Shown one piece after another: positions 26,557 through 35,953 of a DNA stretch of 64,000 nt. This DNA is from DASWOJ01 sp964250755 (GTDB taxonomy: Bacteria; Pseudomonadota; Alphaproteobacteria; Acetobacterales; Acetobacteraceae), in assembly GCA_964250755.1 (NCBI GenBank), contig CAXUHB010000022.1, positions 1 to 64,000 on the forward strand, in the 5' to 3' direction. The notes beneath the pieces were generated by a model. The model did not search any database. It was not told the DNA's origin and saw nothing but the letters and a program-made list of their open reading frames with translations. Made by a program: the position numbers and the translations under genes. Numbering within the stretch: position 1 is the first letter of the stretch; every line of letters starts with the position of its first letter.

Positions 26557-27893
26557 GCCCCGCCCCCGGACGTGCGCTGCACCTGCTCGGCATAGGCTTG
26601 GGCGAAGTGGCGCAGCAGCGGCGCCTGGCCCGGCTCCGGGTCGGCGCCGCGCAGGGCGGCGAACACCCGCTCGTATTCGTCCCACCAGCCGGCCTTGCGG
26701 GACGAGGGCAGCATGCCGCCCTCGCCGGCCTTGGCGCGTATGACGGCGGGGTCGAGCTGCCCGGCAATCTCGTTCAGAATCAGGCTGATGGTCGTCACCA
26801 TCGCCAGCTCGTGCGCCTTGATGTCCTGGAACCCCTGCTCGACCGCCTCTGCGCCGGGCAGGAAGCCGGGCGGGGCCTGGCCGACCATCGCCGCCAGCGC
26901 CCGGTCGGTGTCGGGCGAGAACTTGAGCGCGCTGTTGCCCGCGGCCTTCACCATCGTGGCGTCTATGCGGAACTCGGCCTTGGCCATCTTGCGGGCGCCC
27001 AGCAGGTCGCGCAGCCCGGCGACGGTGGCGCGCACCATGCGGCCCAGCTCGCGGAACGACGCCTGCGGGTCCGTGCCGGCCAGCGCGTCGGCGTGCAGGC
27101 CGGCGCCCTCCAGGAAGGCGGCCACAACCTCGATGTGCAGCGACGCCGGGTTGACCGGCGCTGCCGGACGAGTGGCGGGGCCAAGGGGGTTCCCGAGGGG
27201 GTTGCCAAGCAGGTTGCTCAAGGTCCCGCCGCTTGCAGGGCCGAGGGGGCTGGCCAGAGGGTCGCCAGCGTCCGGGTCGTCCCAATCGGCAGGCAGGACG
27301 GGCTGGGCCGCCGGCATTCGCATCATCGTGGAGGTGGCCGGGGCGCGCTCGGCCTGCTGCACCAGGCTGGACACGGGCTGCAGGGGATCGTCCGGGAACA
27401 GGCCGTGGGGCGCCATCCCCGTGGCCGACAGCGCCAGCGGGTCGGGCGGCGCGTCCCATCCCGGGCGGGATGCCATCATGCCGTGGCCGAACCCGGCGCT
27501 GGGCAGGTTGGCCATCGAAGTCTCGGCAAGGGGCTGCAGGAGCGCGGGCGCTGCCATCGCAGGGCCGGGCGAGGCCCCTTGCTCGATGGCGATGCGGATG
27601 CGGTAGGGACCGAGCAGCAGCAGGTCGCCGTCCGACAAGGGGCGGGACTGGCCGCGGCCCAGCGGGCGCCGCTGGCCGTCAATGAATACGCCGTTGGTGC
27701 TGGTGTCGGTCAGCACGTAGCCGTCGCTGGTGCGGTCTATGCGGCAATGCACCTTGGACAGCGCGCGGTCGGGATCGTTCAGCACCCAGCCGCATGCGCC
27801 TGACCGCCCGATGGTCAGCGACCCCTCCGCGAGCGCGCAGGCGGGATCGCTGCCGAACACGTTGGATCCCTCGATGCGGCCGATCAGCTTCAT
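26553..27893 (-). CDS. tagH: FHA-domain T6SS scaffold (TagH/ImpI)
   Basis: A 446-residue protein. The FHA domain (about 5-100) shows GRS (29-31), SKVH (46-49) and TNG (66-68), the residues that hold phosphothreonine. A long Pro/Gly/Ala-rich linker (with LGNPLGNPLG) leads to the C-terminal VasC/ImpI-type domain (about 250-446; WWDEYERVFAAL). It is the reader in the PpkA-PppA pathway. It follows tssG after a 115-bp gap, the largest in this part of the operon, and is coupled to tssJ. Confidence 0.94.
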   Translation of the reverse strand: MKLIGRIEGSNVFGSDPACALAEGSLTIGRSGACGWVLNDPDRALSKVHCRIDRTSDGYVLTDTSTNGVFIDGQRRPLGRGQSRPLSDGDLLLLGPYRIRIAIEQGASPGPAMAAPALLQPLAETSMANLPSAGFGHGMMASRPGWDAPPDPLALSATGMAPHGLFPDDPLQPVSSLVQQAERAPATSTMMRMPAAQPVLPADWDDPDAGDPLASPLGPASGGTLSNLLGNPLGNPLGPATRPAAPVNPASLHIEVVAAFLEGAGLHADALAGTDPQASFRELGRMVRATVAGLRDLLGARKMAKAEFRIDATMVKAAGNSALKFSPDTDRALAAMVGQAPPGFLPGAEAVEQGFQDIKAHELAMVTTISLILNEIAGQLDPAVIRAKAGEGGMLPSSRKAGWWDEYERVFAALRGADPEPGQAPLLRHFAQAYAEQVQRTSGGGA

Positions 27894-28008
27894 GCGGCCC
27901 TACTACGCTGGGGCATCGCGCAAGTTTGTGCCTGGATGCGCATGGGCGCACAAACCTCCGGCGCAGCCGGCATGGCAGCCATGAGCAGGTGCAGGGCGCC
28001 GGCGGCGC

Positions 28009-29127
28009 TCATAGGCCGAGCTGATCGGGGTCGAGCACGACGTCCTCGGCGTCGTGGCGCGCCGGAAGGTGCTGCGCCCAGGAGTTCCAGCCCAGGCGCG
28101 GCGCGGCGCCGTCCGGGGCCATCTGCAGCTGCGGCACGTCCTGCTTGCGGAGGACAACCTGCACGTCGAAGGCCAGGGCCGGGTCGGCATACAGGCGCAC
28201 CAGGTCCACCAGCCGGCGCAGCAGCGCTCCCTCGGGCATCAGGCTGCGGAACTGCGCGTAGCCGACGGGACCTATGCGTATGCGGAAGGACCCTTGCGCG
28301 TCCCGCACCCGGGCGCCGGCGAAGCTGTCCACGCCCAGCCGGTTGAACTGCGCGGGCTGGCCGGGGCCGCTCAGCCCCGTCTGCTCGGACGGAGGGACCG
28401 GCACCCAGCGCTCCTGAAATTGGATGACCGCGACCGGGCAACCCAGGTCGTCCTCCAGCATGGCGGCTAGCCCGGCCGCGGAGCGGTTGCGGGCCGCCAG
28501 CAGCCCGGCGAAGTACAGCAGCGCCGCGTCCGGCGCCGAGGTGCGCCCCCGAAGGTGCGGCGTGCCGAAGCCCGCCAGCGCCAGCATGGCGGCCGAGACG
28601 GGGTCCCTGCCCCGGCTCCGGTCGGCTTGCACCAGGACGGGATGCCGGTACTTGCCCGACGCCCGCAGGAACAGGCTGGCCAGGCGGTGGACAAAGATGT
28701 CGTGGAAGGCGCTGACCGACCGGTTCCGCATCCGGTCGGCGCGGATCACCAGCTCCGAGAACACCTGCGGCAGCACCCCCAGCGGCCCGGTCAGGCCGAG
28801 GAACGCCTGGCGCATGACCATGCGGCCGTCCGCATCAGCGATGCCGGCGACGGGGGCAGGCGCGAAGGCCAGGGTCTGTGCGGTCTGGAACCGGACGGGT
28901 TCGTCCCCCGGCAAGGCGCCGCCCCCGACGGACGAGCGGCCCTGCTCCGCCAGGCGGGCGGCCTGGAAAGGGTCGAAGCGGTGCGGCGCGGCGCGCAGCC
29001 GCTCCCCTGCCGTCCGTCCAAGCGGCGCTGGCGGGTGGCGGGTGGCGGCAGGTGCAGCTGCGGGCGTGTCCACGACAACGCCGGCCGCCGGGCTTGCTGC
29101 CGACGGCTGGGTCCGTTCACCTGTCAT
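28009..29127 (-). CDS. tssG: TssG T6SS baseplate protein
   Basis: A 372-residue TssG (ImpH/VasB). RFDPFQAARLAEQ near the N-terminus and VRFQTAQTLAFAP, then GLTGPLGVLPQVFSELVI are typical, as is the C-terminal FRIRIGPVGYAQFRSLMPEG. TssG forms the core of the baseplate wedge with TssF and TssE. ATG 29127 is preferred to GTG 29148. The gap to tssF is 109 bp. Ala/Pro-rich residues 1-40 precede the conserved part. Confidence 0.95.
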   Translation of the reverse strand: MTGERTQPSAASPAAGVVVDTPAAAPAATRHPPAPLGRTAGERLRAAPHRFDPFQAARLAEQGRSSVGGGALPGDEPVRFQTAQTLAFAPAPVAGIADADGRMVMRQAFLGLTGPLGVLPQVFSELVIRADRMRNRSVSAFHDIFVHRLASLFLRASGKYRHPVLVQADRSRGRDPVSAAMLALAGFGTPHLRGRTSAPDAALLYFAGLLAARNRSAAGLAAMLEDDLGCPVAVIQFQERWVPVPPSEQTGLSGPGQPAQFNRLGVDSFAGARVRDAQGSFRIRIGPVGYAQFRSLMPEGALLRRLVDLVRLYADPALAFDVQVVLRKQDVPQLQMAPDGAAPRLGWNSWAQHLPARHDAEDVVLDPDQLGL

Positions 29128-29236
29128 CGCGAGGCGCCCTTGTGCCACGCGTCTTGCGGCGACGTGCCATGGGCAACACCGGTCGGCAAACTCGACCGTT
29201 GGCCTGACGTGCCGGTGCCGGGGGCGGCAGCGCCGC

Positions 29237-31060
29237 TCACAGCAGCGGCCGACCGCCGGCGCGGGCGGGCCAGCGGTGGTTCAGCTCGCCCCGGCCGTGC
29301 AGCCGCACGCCCAGCCGCGTGAACGCGTTGATGGAGGCATACAGGCCCAGAAACTGCTCGATCACCGACGCGAACAGGTAGGCCGTGCCAGAGTCGATGA
29401 CCCGTCCGTCCAACTCCAGCTCTACATCCAGGCCGCGGCACATCGTCCCGCTCTCCGCCAGCCGCGCGGTGGCCCGGCGGGAGGACACGGCGCGCACCGC
29501 CTCCAGCGCCGCACGCGTCTCAGGCACGCCGCGCACGTCGTGCAGCGCCAGTATCTCCCGCAGCGCATCGGCCCCCTCCAGGCCCGACACGGACAGGTGG
29601 TTGAGCGACAGGTGGGAAACCAGGCGCCAGGCCTGCTGCTCCGCCGGCGGCGGGCGCAGGGTGGGGGTGGGCGGCAGCAGGCAGCGCACGGCGGACAGCT
29701 CGGCCGCGCCGTCCACCAGGGTCACGACGGGATGCTCGCCGCCATAGGGCAGCCGCGACGGCAGGTCACGGTTCATGCAGGTGGTCTCGATGCCCAGGAC
29801 GCCATCGGCGCGGGAGGATTGGGACAGGTCGGTGTCCACCAGCGCGACGGCGACGTCGGTGCTGTCGTCGCGCTCCCCCAGGCGGCGGCGGGTGGTGGTG
29901 TAGAACAGGCGCTGCCGGGCGGGGTCGGGCGCGTGGTGGCTGGCCCAGAACGGCAGCGCCTCCACCGGCTCGGCCCCCGGAACCGCGAGCGTCACGCGGT
30001 CCACCGAATGCACCTCCCGCGTCGCATGGCGGCGCGCGTCGGGCAGCACGAGGTATTCGGGCGCGGCGTGGGTCAGCATCAGCGGCTCGGCGCGCTGGCT
30101 GAACAGGTTCACGGCGGGCGCGCAGCCCAGGGCGAAGCTGTCCGCGCCCACCTGGCGCTCCAGCCCCGGCGGCATCCGGTCGAGGTAGAAGAACAGCTCC
30201 AGCCGGCTGCCCGCCCTTTGCAGCGTCTTGGCGCTGAGGCCCGACACGTCCAGGAACAGGAACTTGGCGGGGAAGGCGAAGTACTCCGTCAGCAGGCGGT
30301 AGCCCGGCAGGGTGCGGGAGTGCTGGGGCAGCAGCGCCTCGTCAGGGCCGAAGCCCACGGCGCCCACGGCCCCGGTCGGCAGGACCAACGCCCGCCCGTC
30401 ATCGGGATGGTCGGCGGCGGCGGCGCCCAGCAGGCTGCAGCTCAGCGCTTGCAGCAGCGCCGCGCCTTGCGGGGCGGGGCCGCGCAGATACAGGCGCAGC
30501 CGGTCCAGGCCCAAGGCCGTGAAGCCACCGGGCGCCCCGGTCTCCAGCGTAATGCGCAAGCTGGCCGCCGCGTTCTCGAACGGGCGGAGCGGCGGGGCGC
30601 GCAGCGGGCGCCCGGACAGCTCGGCGGCGGCGATGCGGATGGGCCACAGCTCCACGGCCTGGGTGGTGCGGTACTGGCAGGCCTCGCCGTCCACCGGCTC
30701 CATCTGCAAGCGGGTGCCGCGCGGCAGGCGGAACACGTCGTCCATGCCCGCCGGCGGCTCGAACTGCACGATGGTGCAGGACGGAAAGGGGGCGAGCAGG
30801 TGGGGATACAGGCCGCCGAGCAGGGCGTTGGTGACTTCAGGGAACTCGTCGTCCAGCTTCTGGCGCAGGCGCGCAGCGACGAAGGCGAAGCCCTCCATCA
30901 GCCGGGCCACGTGCGGGTCGTCCATGGCGTCGGCGCTCAGCCGCAGGCGGCCGGCGATCTTGGGATGCGCGTCGGCGAACTCGGCCGCCATGCGCCGGAG
31001 GTGGCCCAGTTCCTCGTCGTACAGGGGCAGCAGCCGGCCGCCAGGCGCCTCCGCCCTCAT
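29237..31060 (-). CDS. tssF: TssF T6SS baseplate protein
   Basis: A 607-residue TssF (ImpG/VasA). It opens LLPLYDEELGHLRRMAAEFADAHPKIAGRL and has the family's DPHVARLMEGFAFVAARLRQKLDDEFPE. The centre holds EYFAFPAKFLFLDVSGL, and the end LYASINAFTRLGVRLHGRG. Two copies pair with TssG in each wedge. Its ATG overlaps the tssE stop by four bases. Confidence 0.96.
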   Translation of the reverse strand: MRAEAPGGRLLPLYDEELGHLRRMAAEFADAHPKIAGRLRLSADAMDDPHVARLMEGFAFVAARLRQKLDDEFPEVTNALLGGLYPHLLAPFPSCTIVQFEPPAGMDDVFRLPRGTRLQMEPVDGEACQYRTTQAVELWPIRIAAAELSGRPLRAPPLRPFENAAASLRITLETGAPGGFTALGLDRLRLYLRGPAPQGAALLQALSCSLLGAAAADHPDDGRALVLPTGAVGAVGFGPDEALLPQHSRTLPGYRLLTEYFAFPAKFLFLDVSGLSAKTLQRAGSRLELFFYLDRMPPGLERQVGADSFALGCAPAVNLFSQRAEPLMLTHAAPEYLVLPDARRHATREVHSVDRVTLAVPGAEPVEALPFWASHHAPDPARQRLFYTTTRRRLGERDDSTDVAVALVDTDLSQSSRADGVLGIETTCMNRDLPSRLPYGGEHPVVTLVDGAAELSAVRCLLPPTPTLRPPPAEQQAWRLVSHLSLNHLSVSGLEGADALREILALHDVRGVPETRAALEAVRAVSSRRATARLAESGTMCRGLDVELELDGRVIDSGTAYLFASVIEQFLGLYASINAFTRLGVRLHGRGELNHRWPARAGGRPLL

Positions 31061-31566
31061 GGCGAGGAGGACCACCCGCCGCCGGGTTCGCCGGATATGC
31101 GGAAAAGCAGGGTCGTGGGGTCCATGGCGGAGGCGAAAGCCACGCTGGCCGTGTCCTCGTGCAGGACGGCGGTGGCGGTGATGCGCAGGCGCAGCATGCG
31201 CTCGGTGGAGTTGCGGGAGTCCAGCACGGTCACGGCGACATCGCGCAGCCGTGGCTCGAAGGTGCGTATGGTCGTCTCCAGCTTGCGCGCGAAGGCTTGG
31301 CGCTGGTCGTGGCTGACCATCGTGACGCCGATGAAGTCCGGCGTGCCGTAAGCCAGCAGGGAGGTGCGCAGCTCCTTCAGCGCCGCGGGCGGCGTCGTGG
31401 GCGCGCAACGGGTGTTCAGCAGCGCCTCCAGGTCGCGGCCGAGGGCGGCGCGTATGTCGCGCAACTGCTGCTGCCGGGTGCGGGGGACGTCGGTGGACAT
31501 GCCTGGCGCGTCGTCCAGCAGCCGATCCAGCAGAGACGGCGCCTGCAGGGTGCGGACGATGCTCAT
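31057..31566 (-). CDS. tssE: TssE (gp25-like) T6SS baseplate protein
   Basis: A 169-residue gp25-like protein that joins baseplate and sheath. SLLDRLLDDAPG at the N-terminus, IRAALGRDLEALLNTRC and GTPDFIGV fit the family, as does the EPRLRDVAVTVLDS segment with the conserved Glu-Pro-Arg. A short C-terminal extension (AFASAMDPTTLLFRISGEPGG) is slightly longer than usual. It is 21 bp after tagJ and coupled to tssF. Confidence 0.95.
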   Translation of the reverse strand: MSIVRTLQAPSLLDRLLDDAPGMSTDVPRTRQQQLRDIRAALGRDLEALLNTRCAPTTPPAALKELRTSLLAYGTPDFIGVTMVSHDQRQAFARKLETTIRTFEPRLRDVAVTVLDSRNSTERMLRLRITATAVLHEDTASVAFASAMDPTTLLFRISGEPGGGWSSSP

Positions 31567-31587
31567 GCGGCGCTCATGGACCGGCGC

Positions 31588-32379
31588 TCATGCAGCCGGC
31601 CCGTCGAAGTGCAGCTCGGTCATGGACAGGATGCCGCGGTCGTCGTCGCCGGCCAGGAAGCTGCGCTGCCCGGCACCGCGCACCAGCCCGCCCTCGTCCC
31701 GCCACTCCGTGCTGCGGCCCATCCGCTGGGCGGCGGTGCTGGCGGGCGCGACGTATATGGCGGGCACCACGACGTCCGCGGCCCGGCCGTCGCGCAGCAC
31801 CAGGCGCGCCTCCCGCCACAGCAGGTCCAGCGGGCGGGCGGGCGGCACGAAGCGCAGGCCGGACACCGCGTGCCAGTCCACCCACAGGTAGCCGCCATCG
31901 GCAGTCAGCACCTCCAGGTAGTTGGCGCAGAGGTCGTCCAAGTCGCGGAAGTCGTCGAACGCCGTCCCGTCCAGGCGTCCGAGCAGCGGCACGCGCGCGT
32001 CCTCCGCGGCGGCGGCCAGGGCGCCTGCGGTGCCGTCCCCGGCGCGCAGCGCGACCATGATCGCCAGGGCCGCCTGCTGCGCCGGCGCGGGGGCGGCGAC
32101 CAGGCTGGGCGCGGCGCCGTCGGCATACCAGGCGTGCCGAGCCGCCTCCGCCCGCAGCAGGTGGCGCAGGCGGGCGATGCGCACGGGCGCGGTGGTATCC
32201 AGCTTGGACAAGGTCAGCAACTGGCCTTCCGCCCGGTCGAAGGCGCCGGCCAGGATCAACGCCTCCGCCAGCGCCAGCCGGGCCGGCAGGTCGGACGGGG
32301 CGGCGCGGACGCGGGCGGCCAGGCGCTCGGCCTCCGCCGCTGGGTCGTCGACGGAGGGGATGTCCAGGGCGTCCGTCAT
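31588..32379 (-). CDS. tagJ: TagJ (ImpE) T6SS accessory protein
   Basis: A 263-residue ImpE-family protein: N-terminal TPR-like helices (RLALAEALILAGAFDRAEGQL), then DDFRDLDDLCANYLEVLTADGGYLWV and the closing WRDEGGLVRGAGQRSFLAGDDD. In systems of this class TagJ binds the TssB N-terminus and aids ClpV-driven sheath disassembly. It sits between the second tssC and tssE, its place in the imp order. Confidence 0.94.
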   Translation of the reverse strand: MTDALDIPSVDDPAAEAERLAARVRAAPSDLPARLALAEALILAGAFDRAEGQLLTLSKLDTTAPVRIARLRHLLRAEAARHAWYADGAAPSLVAAPAPAQQAALAIMVALRAGDGTAGALAAAAEDARVPLLGRLDGTAFDDFRDLDDLCANYLEVLTADGGYLWVDWHAVSGLRFVPPARPLDLLWREARLVLRDGRAADVVVPAIYVAPASTAAQRMGRSTEWRDEGGLVRGAGQRSFLAGDDDRGILSMTELHFDGPAA

Positions 32380-32425
32380 CGAGGGGAGGCTGCCTTCGGG
32401 AGGGAAGATGGGCCGGGCGTGCGGG

Positions 32426-33811
32426 TCATGCCGCGTCCTTCACCTGCGTCACCAGCCGGAACGTGGTGGCGACGTTGTCGAGCTGGAAATGCGGCTGCAG
32501 GCGCATGGTGCAGCCGAGCACGCCGGGGCGGCCCGGCATCTCCCGCACTTCCACGCCGCCAGCGCGCAAGGGGTAGTGCGCCTTGGTCGCCGCGGGCGCG
32601 TCGTCGTTGCCCAGGCAGTATTGCATGATCCAGGCGTTCAGCATCGTCTCCACCTGCACGGCGTCGGCATAGCCGCCCACGCGGTCGCGCATCAGGACCA
32701 GCAGCACATGGGCGAAGCGCGCGGCGCACAGCACGTACTGCAGCATGGAGGAGATGCGGGCGTTCAGCGTCGCCTCCTGCCGGTCGTAGCGGGCGGGGAC
32801 GTGCAGGGAGCCGTTGCTGTTGAACAGCACGGCAGGGGCGTAGGGCACGGCAGAGAGCGGGATCAGCCCGGCCTCGCTCAGCGATTGCTCCTGCTGGGCG
32901 GTCAGCCGCACCTCGACCGGCGGCTGCGTGGCAATGCCGTGCGCATCGGTGCCGAACGCGAAGCGCGGCAACCCCTCCACCAGGCCGCCGCCCGGCTGGT
33001 CCTGCAGCACGCCGCGCAGGTCGGAGAACCAGCCGGTTGCCGCGAACTGGCGCACGACGACGGTCGCAAACGCGAAGGCGGCGTTGCCCCACAACAGCCC
33101 TGACCCATCCACGCCGGGGTCCTCCTCATACGGGAAGCCGTCGCAGCGGGCGCGGCTGCCGCGGTAGGGCAGGCGCAGCAGCATGCGCGGTGCGGTCAGG
33201 CCGACGAAGCGCATGTCCTCCATCGCGCGCAGCCGCTGCCAGCGCGCGTGCTCAATGCCGTCGAACACTGCTGCCGGATCAATGCCGGTGCCGAGGTCGG
33301 CGAAGGTGTCCAGGCCGAACAGCGACGGCTCCGTCCCCATCACGAACGGGCAGAAGGCAGCGGCGGCGATGGCGCCCATGGACTGCAGGGCGGCGATGTC
33401 GTCCGTGGGGTGCGTGGAGCCGATCCGGTGGGTGACGGCATAGTCGCAGACCATCAGCCCGAACGGCAGGCCGCCGGCGGTGCCGAACTCCTCGCTGTAA
33501 ACCATGCGGAACAGGTGGCTCTGGTCGAACTCCGCCGCGCGCTCCAGGTCGCGGCACAGGTCGCGCCAGCTGACGGACAGCATGCGCACCGTGACGTCCG
33601 CATGGCCCTGGCAGGCGTCCACCAGGAAGCGCAGGCTGCGCCACCCCGCCTCCAGCCGCTGGAAGGCGGGGTGGTGCAGGATGGCGTCCACCTGCCGGCC
33701 CACCGCATCGTCCAAGGCGGCGATGAGCGCCTCCGCCTGCCAGGCCGCGCGATGCCCGGCAAGGCCGGCTGCGGCCGTCGCCGCCTCGGCTTCCATGGCC
33801 TCGGCTGCCAC
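32426..33811 (-). CDS. tssC40: TssC-family sheath large subunit paralogue (TssC40/ImpD type)
   Basis: A 461-residue second TssC-like protein. It shares the family blocks with the neighbouring tssC: LEAGWRSLRFLVD, LSVSWRDLCRDLERAAEFDQSHLFRMVYSEEFGTAGG, and FAHVLLVLMRDRVG. It is shorter at the N-terminus and diverged. Agrobacterium carries the same pair (TssC40 and TssC41), where TssC41 pairs with TssB in the sheath and the role of TssC40 is distinct. The GTG at 33811 or ATG at 33796 may start translation; neither has a good ribosome site. Confidence 0.93.
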   Translation of the reverse strand: MAAEAMEAEAATAAAGLAGHRAAWQAEALIAALDDAVGRQVDAILHHPAFQRLEAGWRSLRFLVDACQGHADVTVRMLSVSWRDLCRDLERAAEFDQSHLFRMVYSEEFGTAGGLPFGLMVCDYAVTHRIGSTHPTDDIAALQSMGAIAAAAFCPFVMGTEPSLFGLDTFADLGTGIDPAAVFDGIEHARWQRLRAMEDMRFVGLTAPRMLLRLPYRGSRARCDGFPYEEDPGVDGSGLLWGNAAFAFATVVVRQFAATGWFSDLRGVLQDQPGGGLVEGLPRFAFGTDAHGIATQPPVEVRLTAQQEQSLSEAGLIPLSAVPYAPAVLFNSNGSLHVPARYDRQEATLNARISSMLQYVLCAARFAHVLLVLMRDRVGGYADAVQVETMLNAWIMQYCLGNDDAPAATKAHYPLRAGGVEVREMPGRPGVLGCTMRLQPHFQLDNVATTFRLVTQVKDAA

Positions 33812-33823
33812 GGATCAGGCCAC

Positions 33824-33876
33824 CACTGCTTGGGCCGTCACTGCTTGGCTCCTCACTGCTTGGTTCGTCACTGCTT
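33824..33876. repeat. 15-bp tandem repeat spanning the tssC41 stop codon
   Basis: Three and a half 15-bp units with constant core CACTGCTTGG run from the end of tssC41 into the 56-bp spacer before tssC40. On the coding strand each begins AAGCAGTG, the last two sense codons and start of the stop codon of tssC41, so the tail of the gene has been copied into the spacer. Confidence 0.9.
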
Positions 33877-35358
33877 CTGGGGAATGCGCGCCACCATGCG
33901 GAGCGAGGTCGTCAGCTCCTCCAACTGCAGCCACGGGCGCATCCAGGCGATGGCGTTGTAGGAGCCGGGGCGGCCCGGGATCTCCTGCACCGTCACTTTG
34001 GCCTCGCGCAGCGGATATTGCGCCTTCACCTCGGCACCGGCGTTGTCGTTGGAGTTGACGTAGTTGAGTATCCAGCGGTTGAGCCAGATCTCGGCGTCCC
34101 CGGCCTCCATGAACGAGCCGACCTTGTCGCGCCCGAGCACCTTCAGGTAGTGCGCGAAGCGGGAGGTGGCCATCATGTAGGGCAGGCGCGCGGAGATGGC
34201 GGCGTTGGCCGTCGCCTCGGGCCGGTCATACTTCTTGGCCTTGTGCGTGGTCTGCGCGCCGAAGAACACGGCGTAGTCGGTGTTCTTGTAATGGCAGAGC
34301 GGCAGGAAGCCGAGCTTGCCCAGCTCGTTGTCGCGCCGGTCGGTGATGCCGATCTCGGTCGGGCACTTGAGGTCGGAGTCGCCGTCGTCGCTGCTGAAGA
34401 CGTGCAGCGGCAGCGCCTCCACCTTGCCGCCGTTCTCGGCGCCACGGATGGCCGTGCACCAGCCCGACAGCGCGAAGCTGTTGGTCAGCCGCGTGCCCAG
34501 CACGTAGGCCGCGTTCATCCAGCAGTATTCCTCGTTCCGCAGGGAGCTGACGGCGCCGTTGGCGCCGAGCGGGCCTTCCTCGTAGCGGAACTCCTCGATC
34601 GGCTTGGTCGCGGTGCCGTAGGGCAGCCGGGCGAGCACTCGGGGCATCGTCAGGGTGACGAAGCGCGAGTCGTCGCTTTCCCGGAAGCTGCGCCAGGCGG
34701 CGTATTCGACGGTGTCGAAAATCTTCTCCAAGTCCCGCGGGCGCGACAGCTCGCTGTAATCGTCGAAGCCGAACATCTTCGGGCTGGCAGCCGAGATGAA
34801 AGGACAAAACCCGGCAGCCGCGACGCCGGACACGCCGCGCAGCAGCGCCACATCCTCGGCGCTGCGGGAGAACTCGTAATCGCCGATCAGCGCGCCGTAG
34901 GGTTCGCCGCCGGGGGTGCCGAACTCGTTTTCGTAGATCGTCTTGAAAAGCTGGCTCTGGTCGAACTCGACCGCCTTGGACAGGTCGCGGGACAGGTCCT
35001 TCTTGCTGACGTTCAGGACCCGTATCTTCAGATTGGCGCTGGTTTCCGAATTCATGACCAGGTGCTGCAGGCCGCGCCACGTGCCTTCCAGCTTCAGGAA
35101 CTCGGGGTTGTGCATGATTGCGGCGAGCTGCTGCGACATCTTCTGGTCGAGCGCGGCCATCGCGGCGTTCAGGGTGATGGTCAGGTTGCGGCTGTAGGTG
35201 ATGGTGCCTGCCAGCGCCTCGTCGGTCAGGGTGCGGAGCAGGCTCTCCGCGCGGTCCGGCTCGGTCTGCTTGGTGGCGGCGACGGCCTGGTCCAGCAAGC
35301 TCGGCCCGGTGGACGATGCAGCTTGCGTGGCGGCTTCAGCCTTGGTGCTGGCGCTCAT
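33868..35358 (-). CDS. tssC: TssC sheath large subunit (TssC41/ImpC type)
   Basis: A 496-residue TssC/VipB, the large subunit of the contractile sheath. Conserved blocks are LEGTWRGLQHLVMNSETS, VSKKDLSRDLSKAVEFDQSQ, FGTPGGEPYGALIGDYEF and EIPGRPGSYNAIAWMRPWLQLEEL. The start at 35358 has an AGGAG site; a longer frame overlaps tssB. It follows tssB by one base, as expected for proteins that must form a 1:1 complex. Confidence 0.97.
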   Translation of the reverse strand: MSASTKAEAATQAASSTGPSLLDQAVAATKQTEPDRAESLLRTLTDEALAGTITYSRNLTITLNAAMAALDQKMSQQLAAIMHNPEFLKLEGTWRGLQHLVMNSETSANLKIRVLNVSKKDLSRDLSKAVEFDQSQLFKTIYENEFGTPGGEPYGALIGDYEFSRSAEDVALLRGVSGVAAAGFCPFISAASPKMFGFDDYSELSRPRDLEKIFDTVEYAAWRSFRESDDSRFVTLTMPRVLARLPYGTATKPIEEFRYEEGPLGANGAVSSLRNEEYCWMNAAYVLGTRLTNSFALSGWCTAIRGAENGGKVEALPLHVFSSDDGDSDLKCPTEIGITDRRDNELGKLGFLPLCHYKNTDYAVFFGAQTTHKAKKYDRPEATANAAISARLPYMMATSRFAHYLKVLGRDKVGSFMEAGDAEIWLNRWILNYVNSNDNAGAEVKAQYPLREAKVTVQEIPGRPGSYNAIAWMRPWLQLEELTTSLRMVARIPQKQ

Positions 35359-35359
35359 G

Positions 35360-35875
35360 CTACTCTCCTGCGGGCGGCGGGTTGCGGGTGGCAAGCTCCT
35401 GGGCGAGGGCCTTCACCTCGTCCTCGTTCTGCAGGATGCGCTCCAGCAGCAGCTCCAAGTCCTCCGAGCGGTCGGCCTTGCTCAGCAGGTCGCGCAACTG
35501 GTTGCGGGCCTCCAGCATGCGCTTCAGGGCGGGGACCTGCGCGACGATGGCGGCGGGTTCGAAGTCCTCCATCTTCGAGAACTTCAGGGCGACCGGCATC
35601 TCGCCGCCGTCGGCCCTCAAGGTGTTCTCGACGCGGAGCTGTAGGCCCGGGGTCATGCGGGCCAGGACCTCGTCGAAGTTGTCGCGGTCCACCTGAATGA
35701 ACTTGCGGTCCTTCATGGGCTTCAGCGGCTCGGTCGGCTGTCCCGAGAAGTCGCCGAGCACGCCGACGACGAAGGGCAGCTCCTTCTCGACCATCGCGCC
35801 CTCAGTCTCGACCTCGTACTTGATGTGGACGCGCGGGCGGCGGACGCGCTCCAGCTTGTCGTGAACGCTTGCCAT
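35360..35875 (-). CDS. tssB: TssB sheath small subunit
   Basis: A 171-residue TssB/VipA. VHIKYEVETEGAMVEKELPFVVGVLGDFSG and the FIQVDRDNFDEVLARM segment are highly typical. The C-terminal helix carries the sheath-locking LLLERILQNEDEVKAL. The N-terminal helix (HDKLERVRRPRVH) is the element bound by TagJ in this class. AAGGGGA precedes the ATG. It is followed at once by tssC. Confidence 0.97.
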   Translation of the reverse strand: MASVHDKLERVRRPRVHIKYEVETEGAMVEKELPFVVGVLGDFSGQPTEPLKPMKDRKFIQVDRDNFDEVLARMTPGLQLRVENTLRADGGEMPVALKFSKMEDFEPAAIVAQVPALKRMLEARNQLRDLLSKADRSEDLELLLERILQNEDEVKALAQELATRNPPPAGE

Positions 35876-35953
35876 CTCGGTTCCCCTTGCCTGGTTGGGT
35901 TCAATGGGCCGCGGCGCGCCCCGGCGAGGGCGGTCCGGCGCGGTTCTGCAACG

